A stretch of 64,000 nt of DNA from contig NC_044572.1 in NCBI RefSeq assembly GCF_901933205.1, forward strand, positions 25,382,501 to 25,446,500, in the 5' to 3' direction. Under the pieces are notes generated by a model that saw nothing but the letters and a program-made list of their open reading frames with translations, did not search any database and was not told the DNA's origin. This DNA is from Camarhynchus parvulus (Eukaryota; Chordata; Aves; Passeriformes; Thraupidae). The stretch's first letter is position 1, and each line of letters starts with the position of its first letter. A program made the position numbers and the translations under genes. Below are positions 25,901 through 37,300 of this stretch, piece after piece.

Positions 25901-28900
25901 AGCAGCCCCCTGTGTGCAGGGTGATGGGATGTGCTGCATGTGCAATGTTGAGTGCTCTGCCGCCAGGCCCACAGACACAGTGCACCCCAGGCTGTGGGAC
26001 AGTGGGGCACAGGAGCTGCTGGCCAGGGAGGATCTCTCACAAGTTGGTGCCTGAACGGCACCCCTGGGCTCACGCCCCAACACGTCACTGACTGCCCATG
26101 AGAAAGCAGCTTGCCACCTTCTGTCACTATCAGGTGTTCTGCTGACATGCAACATAGTAATGCTAACTAAGCCAAGGTTTCAGCATGGCTGTTTATGGAC
26201 ACATGTTTTATCTCAGGTTCTTAGGTTATTATTGGTGTCCCTAGCTTTGCTGACTATAGATTGTTCAAGAAGCTTTATTGATTTAATAATTGTTATTGAC
26301 GATTTTAAATGCTAAATATGAACAAGGCTTAATATCAGAATGATGACAGAGATATGTTATTGTTCAATACATTGTAATTTAAGTAACAAGGTTTCATCTG
26401 CCCATCTTATGAGTAGTTTTGAAATAGAAATATTAACAAAAAGCTAAGTATTCTCAAATGCAACAGATTTACCCAAAATATTTATGTACAATTTACATTT
26501 AATTTCACAGAAAATTGCAAGCTGACTCCAAATCAATGATCTGATTTGTTTTCTACCTGTGTTTGCAGATGCCATATGAACTAGTGGCTAAAGGAGACAA
26601 GAATATATTAATGACATTTTACAAGTCCCTAGTGAGAATTTATCTCAAATGCTGTGTATCACTTTGATGTTCCCCTTTCATGAAGGAACTTGAATTGGTG
26701 CCCACGACCAAGCAGTTAGAATCAGTGACCCTGGAATTATCTTTCCAGTCCTGTTGTCTTGTGTGCCAACTGGCATATGAGAATGAGCTGAATTGATTTA
26801 TTTTTCACAACTATTCAAATAATTGCAAGTGCACAACCTCACTTCAAAGCATACGCTAGATTTAGCTGCAACTATAGGGCGTCTCATTTGGGTTGAAATT
26901 ACTGACTGGGATGTAGACAAGGACACAGCTGTGTTTCTGGCATCTGACACTCTGGCATTTGAAAATGCACTGCACTTGGGTCTTGGTGAGGTGATTTCTC
27001 AGTTCCACTGAATCACGGGTAGTTTTACCACTAGTTTTAATGTAAGATCATCACTTCTAGAATTAGCTGAAATCAGTGCTATTATCCATATTTACAATGA
27101 CATTGTTGAGATCAGAATCTGGTCTTTGTTTTCCTTTTTGGTGAACTAATTTATTTAGAAGCAGAATCTTAAAAGTTTGTAAAACTCACATCTCCAAGCA
27201 CCAAAATCTCTGTTTAGCATCCTAGCTCTCCCAATGAAGATTTCACTTCCAAGCCTTCTGCCCAAGATCTTTCCCTGAAAGGTTTATTTTCATTCAGGAT
27301 GGAGTGCATGGAGTGACCCAGGGTGGAACAAGCTGCCCTGTTCTGTCTGGTCTGTGCTAACCTCCATCCCTGCATATCAAAGGTACTGGTTCCTGTCAGC
27401 ATGCTGAGGGAGGCAGCAGTTTTTGCAAAGCAGCTACTGAGAGGCAGCTTGCCAGGAGGGATGCAAGGCACGGAAGACACAGACTCCTGAGGACACCAGA
27501 AGCGCAGGACCCAAAATAACCACCTGGAGTTGCTTATGCCTGTGTCTGTCCTTGCTGGTTTTACTCTTTCAAGGGCTCTTGGGCACGAGGGGTGTTTGTA
27601 GCATATAACCCTAAGCATCCCATCTAGTGACCAATGTGTGGTGGCAGTGATCATGGCCATTTTGGCAATGTCTCCCCAGAGCTCCTGCAACAGGCAGCCT
27701 TCCCTCCTGGGTACGGTGCAGCAGAGCTGCCTGCCTTGCTTCACACCCTGCACTGTGTGCCCTGGATTGCTCTGCACATACCCACGCACACACGCGTCCC
27801 TTCTCCCCTTTCACCTCCTCCCCTCGGGTCCAAATGGATCCCTGAGTCACTGAGGGAAGTGCCCCTGATGACCTCGCAGCCATAGAACCAAACATGAAGC
27901 ATCAAAAAGCAACCTCATGTGGGAGCTGGGGACCAAGCGAGCTAAAGCCCAACTGGTCAGATGTTCACATCTGGGGTTTTATCACTTTCACAGCATTTTC
28001 TAAGCAATAGTAGTTCTTCACTGGAAGAGTTTGACAGATATTCGGACTTTGATGAGGTACATAAAAATTTTCATCTGGGACATTATGTGATATGTCTGAC
28101 TGAACAAAATGCAAATAACTGAATTGTCATAAGAGAGATGGAAAGATTATTTAAAGCTTAAAGGTTTTTTTTAATCTACAAATGTATCTGGTATTGATTG
28201 GAATAGAGAAGTTTAATATGACCATAAAGCAGAAGTGTGAACTTTTGCTGTTGGTGCTGTTTGTGCATCATTAAATGGGATGGAGAAAGTCATTAGGGAA
28301 AAATTAAATTGTCATAAATACCAGCAATATTTCAGTGTCCATGTGAGGATGCATGTTGGTGTACTTAAATTGGTCAAGATTTTCTTCAATGTTTTCTGAG
28401 GCAGGAAAAGCATTTCTTTCCATTTATATGCCTTTTAAAATAATGCTAGAAATTATTTTCAATAACACAAATACTACCCTGAATGGGAGCAGAGCTCTTG
28501 TGGTGCATTTGGGGGCAGTAAATCCTATTTTCTACCAAGATTAACAGGTTTTGCAGGCTGAACGTGCCTGAAGGCAGCTGTACTCTACACACCCAATTTT
28601 TTACAAAACACAGCAGGACAGGTTCATGTCTGGTATAATCCCTTTGCCTCCAGAACATTTCAGTCTTGGCAAATTGGTCTTAGAAACAAGCATATGCTCC
28701 AGGTTTCCAGTCAGGGCCAGTTTTTCTTCTATTCCCCCTAGACCAGCTCTGCTTCCTGGGCTTGGACCTTTTCTTCACAGGGGCAGGACACTACAAGGTC
28801 AGCTCTGTGCAGTCCAAGCAAGAAAAATAACGCTGATCTTCTTTCAGTGGAGAAATGGTGCAAAAATCAGAGATTGGCAGGATATCATGGTACAGACTCA

Positions 28901-31900
28901 TTCATAGGCCCTGTATGGAAGTGGTTTGGGCTGGAATCTCACTAAACAATCCTTTTCCTTCCCTGGCAAGTCCTCGGAGATCCAACACCTTTCCACCCAT
29001 GCAGGTGATCTCTTGTGCATCACAGGATGGTGTGAGCCAGACCAGGAGCTTCACACTACTTTTAATGTGGTGGCCTCAGATTTGGATTCAGTTTGGGATT
29101 TGGAGCAATAGCTATCAGCTATCCACATGAAAATGTGGCCAGGTTTGCTGCTGTTTCCCTGTGTTGTGGCAGCCAGCATTCGTGGCTATGCATCCACCTC
29201 ACTACTGCTACACCCATGCAAACTGTGCCTCACCACGGGAAACGAGCTGATCCAGTTCAAATTCTCCTCTCTCCCTGTCAACACACAGAAATGAAGATAG
29301 AAACTGCTGCCTCCGTGTTGCTCAACACGCCGGGCATTTGAAAGGGCTTTTAGGTGAATGTGGAGCCAAAGTGTCTGTCTCCGCCCACTCTCCTTTTGCC
29401 AAAGAGGTAAGAGGAGAAAAAACCCCATAAATTTATAGTCTCTGTCATTGTTCTCTGATTTCAGTGGGTTGCTGGAAGTGTGTGTGTTCTGCAGAGTTTT
29501 CTGCAATAAAGAACCTCCCTATTTTGGAGGGGAAGAAGTTATTTTCTGTGCATGCAATTGACTCAGAGACTTGTTTGTCCTGCAGAAGAGTTGCAGGATT
29601 AACTTTGAATACTTTGATATGCAGTGATAAAAAGGACACACCAACACGAGGATTTGGGGAGGCTCAGTATGTCCTTCCTTCTTGCTTTTTACACACCTAG
29701 AAGCTGGGCATGAATGACAGATTGCAGCTTCAGTCCTGGAAACTGTCTCTTGAGGCTTAATCCAAAGAACAACAATGATATCATGAAAGCTGGTCCTGCT
29801 CCACTGAAAAACCAAGCGCTGGCTGCAGGTGTGACTGCAGTCAGACTCTAATGGCCAAATTCACGGCAGAGAGAGGCTTCAGTGTGGTCAGCTGAAGCTG
29901 CCAAAGACAGAAGCACTGTAAAGCTGCGTCCTTCTCCAAGGCAGCAGCTCACCCTCCTGTACCAGTGCATGATTCAGAAGTGAGGCAGTGTTTTGGATGG
30001 TGCACACGTCTCTTTTTGGTGACAAGGAAGGAAGAGGAAATGCTGACAGCATCAGCCCAGCATTCTCTCAGGAAAGACCTAAACACCAGAGTTTCCTGAA
30101 CATGAGAAGATTTAGAGCTCAGCATAAGCTCTCAAGAGCATCTAAAGCATCTCAGGAGAATATCACCTGAACATTAATTAAGCTCCATAGTGTGCTAACT
30201 TGGATATTATCCCTAACCTCCATTTTGTAACCTATAAGTACTTGTCATTCATTCTGCACACATTCAGAAATCACAGATCAAAGCTGTGTTTCTCAGACTG
30301 TCCAGCAGCAAACCAAATCTTTTTGGGAGGGATGATAAAGAGATGGAGTTGTAATAGGGCAAAGGATCCAATGGCACAGGGTGCATTCCTTTCACTCAAG
30401 AAGCTAATAAAAACATTGGTCTCTAAGTCTTATTCACAATGGCACTTCTGATACAAATAAGTTAGAGTAATTACAAGAGAAAGTATTTCACAGTGGAACC
30501 AGACGAAGAAACAAATGTGAAAGGCAGCTGTTGCTCTGCAAGATCAGTGTGATTGCTACAGAATTTCTCCTTTAAACCTTCCAGTAGAACATCCACACCC
30601 ACACACATGCTTGGCATGAAACACTCCTGTGAAACCATTACCTCTGTAGAGGAGAAGAGGTAGGTAAGACTTTCATAGTCTCGAACAACCAACAATATAT
30701 ACCAATCACAGAACTCTTAGTTAATTCTGTCGACTTGGCTTTTGAAGTTAAGTATCTTACACCCCATCCTTGGGAAGCATCTTTCTATTCTTCAAGTCAC
30801 TGGAAGAAAATAATTTTCCACCAGCTACCAAATCTGTGGAAAATATAGAACTCATCATATCTCAAAATGAGTTTCAAGGAAAGTAATCAGTGCAATTCCA
30901 AAAAATTAAAAAGCAAATCCTGAAGTTTTTTTATAAGTTGCATTAGACATAGTTAAGAGGCTAATGGTATAATTATGTACAACAAAGTAGGTATGCTGCA
31001 GCACCTGCATTTCTTGAGCAGACTGGGGTTCCTACCCCTCTGCAAGGTCCGCTGTCACATGAGAAGGACTGAGTGTCACAAATCTAAGGCTGCAATGCTG
31101 TCCTTCCAAGGTCCTGTGGCACCAGCAGGGCTTTATGGGCAATGGGAAACCAAATGTCTTTAGCTAAACTTCTGTGATATCAGCAGGGTTTACCTGTCTC
31201 ACTTTAGAATAGGAAACATTTTCAATGACCTTGCACTGACAGAAAAGTGCCACATTACTTTAGACTCTAGTTTGAGTTGCATCATTCCCATGGCATCAAT
31301 GCAATGTCAGTAGCTCACGGTGCAGGATGGCTCATCCTGGGTTTGGACATATTTAGAGGCCTCTCCTGCTGAGGGCTGTGTTCCTCCTAAGGAGAGCTTT
31401 GCATTTGCCTTCAAAATAGAAATTCCATTGGGAAAAGGAAGGAATGGCATCTGATTTATGAAATTGTGGACCTATTAGAGTGGGCAATATTTTTTCACCA
31501 GGACTCTGCTAGATGAAAAATGCATATTTGTCAACACTAAAACTTTCCAGGAATGTCCCACTTCACCAACTTATTTTCACATATAAAACTGAGGAGAAAT
31601 TCCCTCAAAATTAAAATCTTTTGTTCTAATGTTTTCAAAAATAAAAACTTGATGTTTCTTCACAAAAACAACTTTTTGTTTTGAGATGCATTTCAGCTTA
31701 CTTTGAAATAAAATTGAAAACATTTTTTAAAATCTCAGTTTCAAAATAAAACAGTTCATTTGGGGATCAAACAGAATATTTCATTTAAGTGGTCAGAAAG
31801 GCTTTTTATTCTTTGGAGCTGATGATGAATCAGAAAAATTCTTTCTTTCCATGACTCCGGTATATGCTGTTTTGAAGCTGCTTTGATATCTGATATTTAT

Positions 31901-32118
31901 TACCTTAATCTCATTTGTGCCTTAGCATTACTGGCTATAATGGCTCCATGCTTGCCTGATGTTAGATGTTTAAATGCTGTGGCCCTGAACAGTGCTGGAA
32001 TGGAAGACCACTTAGGGATCATGAGTACTGTTGACATAAACCAAGCAATTATGATGGGATTGTTGACCTGGTAGATCCTATTGATCACTGAGAGACAAAT
32101 AAATAACATGTCCAAGTC
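19946..32118. other. Unique non-coding DNA with modest GC bumps
   Basis: Single-copy sequence. GC is somewhat raised near 21.2-21.5, 23.5-24.2, 24.8-25.1, 25.8-26.1 and 27.4-27.9 kb. The longest open frames here are on the minus strand (24543-25103, 186 codons; 27214-27789, 191 codons). Each overlaps other open frames, encodes an unfamiliar peptide and lacks a convincing exon structure. An AT-rich, low-complexity stretch lies at 31580-31770. No RNA gene or intact mobile element was recognised. Confidence 0.55.
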
Positions 32119-32153
32119 ACATAAATTTATGTCCAAATAACATGGACATAAAT
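32119..32153. repeat. Palindrome and perfect 11-bp hairpin
   Basis: A 14-bp perfect palindrome (32119-32132) overlaps a hairpin whose 11-bp arms, 32125-32135 and 32143-32153, pair perfectly around a 7-base loop. A related 'ataacatgtcca' motif lies just upstream at about 32104-32115. The stem is AT-rich and short, too short for a microRNA precursor. It may be a small inverted-repeat relic or chance. Confidence 0.85.
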
Positions 32154-35100
32154 AGAGGATATAAAAACAGTGAATTTTAATTATAGAAGAATTTGAATCG
32201 ATGAGAAAAATCAACTCAAAAGAAATTGAGATCTCATGGCATTCAGACTTACTCTGAATGTTTTTTTAAATTGGATCTGAGAGCTGATGAAGAAGTTGCC
32301 ATATTTCCAATCACTAATAAAAGTAATCTTGAGACAAAATTGATCTGAATATAGGTATTTACTTTTAGAAAATAACATATGTTAGTGCTTGAATACGCTG
32401 ACTTGTGACTACAGGAAAGCTGCCCGTCATCTGCATTTTATGAGTACATCTCTTTTTTCATGCAAACGCTAGGGAATGTTGTTTTTTGTGTGGCTGGTTT
32501 TCAATATGTTAAGAAAAATACTTTTTTTTGGAAAAGAAAAGGAACTTTTTGCCACCAGAAACCCAGAATTATCGCATTAGGACCACCCTGGCTGGCTTCT
32601 CTGTGGAGTTCTATCTTCATGGAAGTAGTATGGACACAGAAAGTTATGTTTAAACTGAGAAGACTATATAGGTTTGTACTGGAGGTTTTGTTTCTCTATT
32701 TGGTTTTAATAGGGCAGTCATTATAAATTAATGAAGTATCGTACAGACTTTATTCTTACTGTTTAGAGAACTATTATCTCCCATTTGCAGAGACAAAAAT
32801 GAGAGTATCCTGAGGACAAAGCAACTTCCCAAGCTCCAAATATTAGGAAAGGTAACCAAGGTCTTTGAGCCACAAGCCTGCTCTTTCTGGCAAGGCCTGA
32901 AACAGGCATCAGAGCTCGAAATCTGCCTTTTCTCCTATTTTTTTTTTCCCTGTGGGCAGGGCAACCCACAGGAGTGACCAGCCATGAAATTCCTAGGCAG
33001 TTCTAGGTTTGGATCCTGAAACTACCCTCAACTAAGTTTCACAATTTTGATTCAAGCATTTATTATAGCGTTATTTATACTTAGACAATGAAATCTGAGC
33101 ATGTACCAGCTGAGCCTTTGAACTGTATCCCTTCTTCTTAGTGGTCTAGTCATCTTTCCACAGTAAATATGTTAGGTACAGTGATCACTGATAGAATGGG
33201 TTCAGCCAATTCCACATGGAAAATACTTCATGTTGAGACATCGAGAAGAGTAACACTTTTAACTGCTGCAGGACACATCTTTGGAAACAGGCTTTAATAC
33301 TAGCTATGATGACAAGATGAGTCTGTGTTTCAAGTGGTACAAATAGGGGTTTCAGGTCCTCAGGCCAAATTTTCAAGGTCAACTCTCTATACAGGCAGCT
33401 GAAAAAATGGTCTCAGAGAAAATATGCACAGAGAGGACATGTAAAAAGAAAAAATTTCTTCAGTTTACTCCTACTTGTGTTTGTTTTCCCTACTCAGATG
33501 CCTCCAGCAACCTTCCCTCCATCTCTCCATCTTATTAGGATATAAGTTTATGCTCTGAAAGTCTGCCAAAATGCTTTGTTGTGGCAGTGAGGTCTTACAA
33601 GATGGTCAGCTTATTCTGGAAAAGAAGCCATATTTTGGATGCATCTTCATCCCACATCTCCAGACTGCTCCATCCAAATACAGACCCCACATTGCTCTGC
33701 CTGTGCTTTTAGCAGTGCTGCAGCATGCCCAGGTGTGTGCTTCAGAATGACCAAACACACAAGGGAAGAAGACTGGAGGGTCACCCAGGTCACCCACTGA
33801 CAATGCTGGAGTTTTCCCTGATACCTTGTCCCTGTAGATTAGGCAGCACTGATCAGATGCTCTGGGAAACCAGGAGGTCAGACAAAAGACTCACAATTTG
33901 GAAATCTTATTGTATTCCTCTGCATTGCTGTGAATACTGCCCGTTTCAAGGTATCTGGTAAATGTTTTTGTCATTGTAAGTAACAACCTGCAAGAAGAAA
34001 AGGAAATAGACAAACAAAAGGGAGCCTCATCCAGAACTAGGTGGCCATGTCCTGCCCTTCCTGTCCTTCACAGGCAAATTGTAGTGGCTCTCCTTTGTGA
34101 AGAGATTCTTTGAAACTTCACATCCAAAATCTCATGGTTTCCTATTGCTCATACAATGATAAACTGGAAATGCTCTGAAATTTTAGTTGTGCCCCCCAAA
34201 AAAACACCAACCAGGCTTTATTCTCAAATGTATCTTTTGATTAAGAAAGCAACCATTACCACTAGCAGAAAAGCAATTCAGTTAGATGGTAGCTATTTGA
34301 AAACACAAATCAGTTTTTCCCAGAGAAGATCAGATCATACAAACAGGAATCTCTACAGCTGGCACAGCTTTCCCACATAGAGATTTCAAAGTCATTACAG
34401 AGGATACAGCTACTGGACTTGTCCAGGCTGAAAATGAATCCCAGTCCTTCTGTGAGCCAGACCACCAAGCAATCTGCTGCCCTTCATCTGCAAGAGGGAG
34501 GAAGGTGGGGAAATAGTAATTTTCCCTCTGTCACATTCAAGAGTTAAGTTCTGATCTCTCTGATCACTGGGCTCACTCATGTCCATGTGGAGCTACTGCT
34601 TATCTTGCAGGGCTTCATGGCTTGGTGGTCCCTTTGGAACAGTCCACCTGCACTATGCTTTTGACACTTATTTTTTTTAAACTTTCTTCTTTTTTTCCTC
34701 TTAGTTTTCGCAGCAATAATTGAGCCCCTTTGGTTTGTCTCTGAGGAGAAGAAACTCAATGACTCATAATTACCTTGCATGCCATTTAATGAAATTGAAG
34801 GAGCACAGTAACATCCATAACCTAACTCTTTGAGCTTGTTAAGCCCTAGTTCTGCATATTTCCAAGTGCTAATATTCAGACATAAATGGAAAAAGGTTAA
34901 AAGGATTCAGTGAATTTGTATCAAATGTGCCCTTTGTGTATATGAATTCTGAATTGTCTCTACTGGACATGGTGTATTGGTTAATCTTGCTATGAATACC
35001 AAAATTACCTCCTTGTTAGCAGGGCTCATTGCTGTTATTACTGTAGCCCAGTGAAAAGGGCATTGACTTAGGTGCTAAGAGACTCAGTTTCTCATCACAT

Positions 35101-36123
35101 CACTGCTACTGTCCTGCCATTTGTCATAGGAAAAATTCCCGCATCTATTTATTTCTGTTTCCGTTCCCAGCTGGTGCTGTCTTGTGTATCTAGAGTTGAA
35201 GCTCTTTGGGACAGAGACCTCCTTACATACTCAGTGTCAGAGCTCAGTTAATTTCTTAATGAAGTAGTAACAAATGACAAGCAGGTAAATGTTAAATGAA
35301 GAGAAGTTCCATCTAAAATTAATGAACAACTTAAAAATTGAGCATACTTGGTATGAAATTTAAACCAGCTTTATCAACTACAGTTTCAGCAGCCTTAGAT
35401 TATCTGGTGCAGGAGGTGATGTGTTCTGCAGAAGCCTCTTCTACGTTTTAAACACAGGGCCTTTTAATAAATAAGCACTGAACAAAAGCAAGACAGCTGA
35501 TCCCATGCCTTTTCAGCTTTACCTTGCTTCCAGTTGGCCTGCTTTTGTCGTGTCACTTTCCACATAGATTTTTGCACTGAAAATGAAGAACTCAAAGGGA
35601 GAAGTTATTACAGAGGAAGACTGAGAGGTGATCAGAGATTACCTGGAGTGAAGGTGTATGATTTCTGCAGCTGAACCGAGAGCAAATGATCAACAAGAAA
35701 AGAAATAAAAAAGAAGCGGAAAGCGGAAGAGAAGAGAGGCAGCACTTAATTTATTAAGTGCCATCAATGTTTAAGGCATAAGGTAGAAATTCCTGAACAA
35801 AGTAATTCACAGTTTAAGAGTAAATCGTACCTTTAAGATGGGTAAAAAAGCCCACACTGAGGCCAAGAAACCACTTACTGAGATTTCTCAGAATGTTTTC
35901 TAGCAACACTGGGGTCTGCTTTCCTCCCACTACTCCGGCAGGAAAGGAGTTTGTCTCCATAAATCACACCTCCCTTAGAGACCACTGTCACCCTCATGGA
36001 TATCCTATGTTTCCCCTGTGGCTGCTGTTCCACCAGAGCTGTGTTTCTGCAGCACTACATGCTCAGGAAAGAATAAACAGAAAGAAAAATGTAAAGAACA
36101 AAACTGCCAACTTAGTGAAGGAG
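32154..36123. other. Unique non-coding DNA, no gene recognised
   Basis: AT-rich single-copy sequence with open frames of about 115 codons or fewer, none familiar. A purine-rich stretch at 35695-35739 (only one T and two C) lies a few hundred bases before the LTR. No RNA gene was seen. Confidence 0.55.
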
Positions 36124-36693
36124 TGTGATGGTTTAACAGCAACTAAGCTCCACACAGCTTCTCACGCTCTCGCCCTCACTTCATCCCTCAGTGGGATGGG
36201 GAATAGGATCAGAAGGGTAAAAGTGAGAAAACTCATGGGCTGAGATGAAGATAGTTTGATGAGTAAAGCAAAAGCTGCACATGCAAGCAGAGCAAAACAA
36301 GGAATTCATTCACTGCTTCCTACGGGCAGGCAGGTGTTCAGCTATCCCCAGGAAAGCAGGACTCCAGCACGTGTAACGAGGACTTGGGAAGACAAGCACC
36401 GTCACTCCGAACATCCCCCTCTTCTTCTCTCAGCTTTGTATGCTGAGCATGACACCATATGTTAGGGATATCCCTTGGGTCAGCTGTTCTGGCCATGTCT
36501 CCTCCCAGCTCCTTATGCTTGCTGGTGCAGAGGGGTGAGAAGCAGAAAAGGCCTCAACTCTGTGCAAGCCCTGCTCAGCAATAGTTGAAATATCCTTGAA
36601 TTATCAACACTGTTTTCCAGCACAAATCCAAAAGACAGCCCTATACTAGCTACTACATAGAAAATTAACTCTATCCCAGCCAAAACCAGCACA
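36124..36693 (-). mobile_element. Avian endogenous retrovirus LTR, about 570 bp
   Basis: I recognise this as a common bird ERV long terminal repeat, in minus orientation: read on the minus strand it begins TGTGCTGGTTTTGGCTGG and ends in CACA, so both ends carry the TG...CA termini. Family landmarks on the plus strand are the TGTGATGGTTTAAC edge (36124), 'gtgagaaaactcatgggctg' (about 36224), the 'gctgagcatgacaccatatg' promoter-region segment (about 36441), 'gtgagaagcagaaaaggcc' (about 36535) and the 'actctatcccagccaaaacc' edge (about 36669). Length fits a complete LTR. Substitutions are spread along it, so it is old. I believe the family is ERVL-like, but the class is recalled and not proven here. 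It carries regulatory sequence only and no gene. Confidence 0.85.
36431..36460 (-). promoter_or_regulatory. Decayed LTR core promoter region
   Basis: On the minus strand, related LTR copies have a TATA box next to a 'gctcagtatataa'-type segment. Here the equivalent reads CAGCATACAAAG, so the TATA box is degraded. The neighbouring CRE-like palindrome, TGACGTCA in related copies, has also changed (ggtgtcatg). Reduced or absent promoter activity is inferred. Confidence 0.4.
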
Positions 36694-37300
36694 TCCCTTA
36701 TTCCATACCATTTACATCATGATCCCACACCTTCCAATACATCGTCACTAACCACCACTCCCTTCCCATCCTTTAATGGAATACACAGATATCATTCCCT
36801 TAGTCTATGGACGATCCCTTTATTATATGTTCATAAAACACCCATAAAATGTCCACAAAATGTCCAGTGAGTTAATTTCATCCATGACTTTGGGTTCCAC
36901 TGTCATGGGGGTCACTTAGGACAGAAGAAGCAGTGTTTGTTAACGTGTGTCATTGGGCACCAAAAGCAGCTCAGGTCAGCTCACTGTTGCACTTGTACTG
37001 CTTCTCCTAAGACTCGTCCTCCACTTCTTTACGTGGTTCTTGCTATAGTAATTCCTATAACGCATAATTCAAATAATGGGTGACACAGATTTAGAGTATT
37101 TCCATTACAACTTTCATCCCTGATTCCCTGGTGGTACTTATAGGTTTTAACATGATGAACTCTTCCCCTTGCTTTCAGCCTGGCTAGTACCTTAAAAGCT
37201 TCCTCAGGAAGAGGACCAAGGCTAGTAAGTAGCAGAGTGTGCAAGCATAAGGACTGTTGAAGAATCCCCATAATCTCTAGCTAAGCCGTCAGTCCTCTCT
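36694..37300 (-). mobile_element. Probable ERV 3' internal remnant upstream of the LTR
   Basis: On the minus strand this sequence leads directly into the LTR. The last bases before the LTR are purine-rich (ggaataaggga), as expected for a polypurine tract. The sequence at about 36700-36930 looks like the non-coding tail I associate with the same avian ERV family, and the stretch to about 37300 may continue it. An 80-codon minus-strand frame (37029-37271) is the only sizeable open frame. I cannot assign it to gag, pol or env, and no full viral gene is present. This would make the LTR the 3' LTR of a truncated provirus. The distal limit is uncertain. Confidence 0.5.

Noticed and set aside
26569..26631. 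Possible short exon with acceptor-like 'tgtgtttgcag' and a GTGAGA donor-like end
   Set aside because: The 21 codons are unfamiliar and no neighbouring exon was found. Such signals are frequent by chance.
27214..27789. 191-codon minus-strand open frame
   Set aside because: The peptide is unlike any family I know, other open frames overlap it on both strands, and local GC is raised, which lowers stop-codon density.
29230..29270. tRNA B-box-like 'agttcaaattc'
   Set aside because: No A box at the right distance and no cloverleaf pairing, so it is neither a tRNA nor a tRNA-derived SINE.
37029..37271. 80-codon minus-strand frame as a viral gene
   Set aside because: It lies in probable ERV internal sequence, but it is short and cannot be assigned to gag, pol or env, so it is not called as a CDS.
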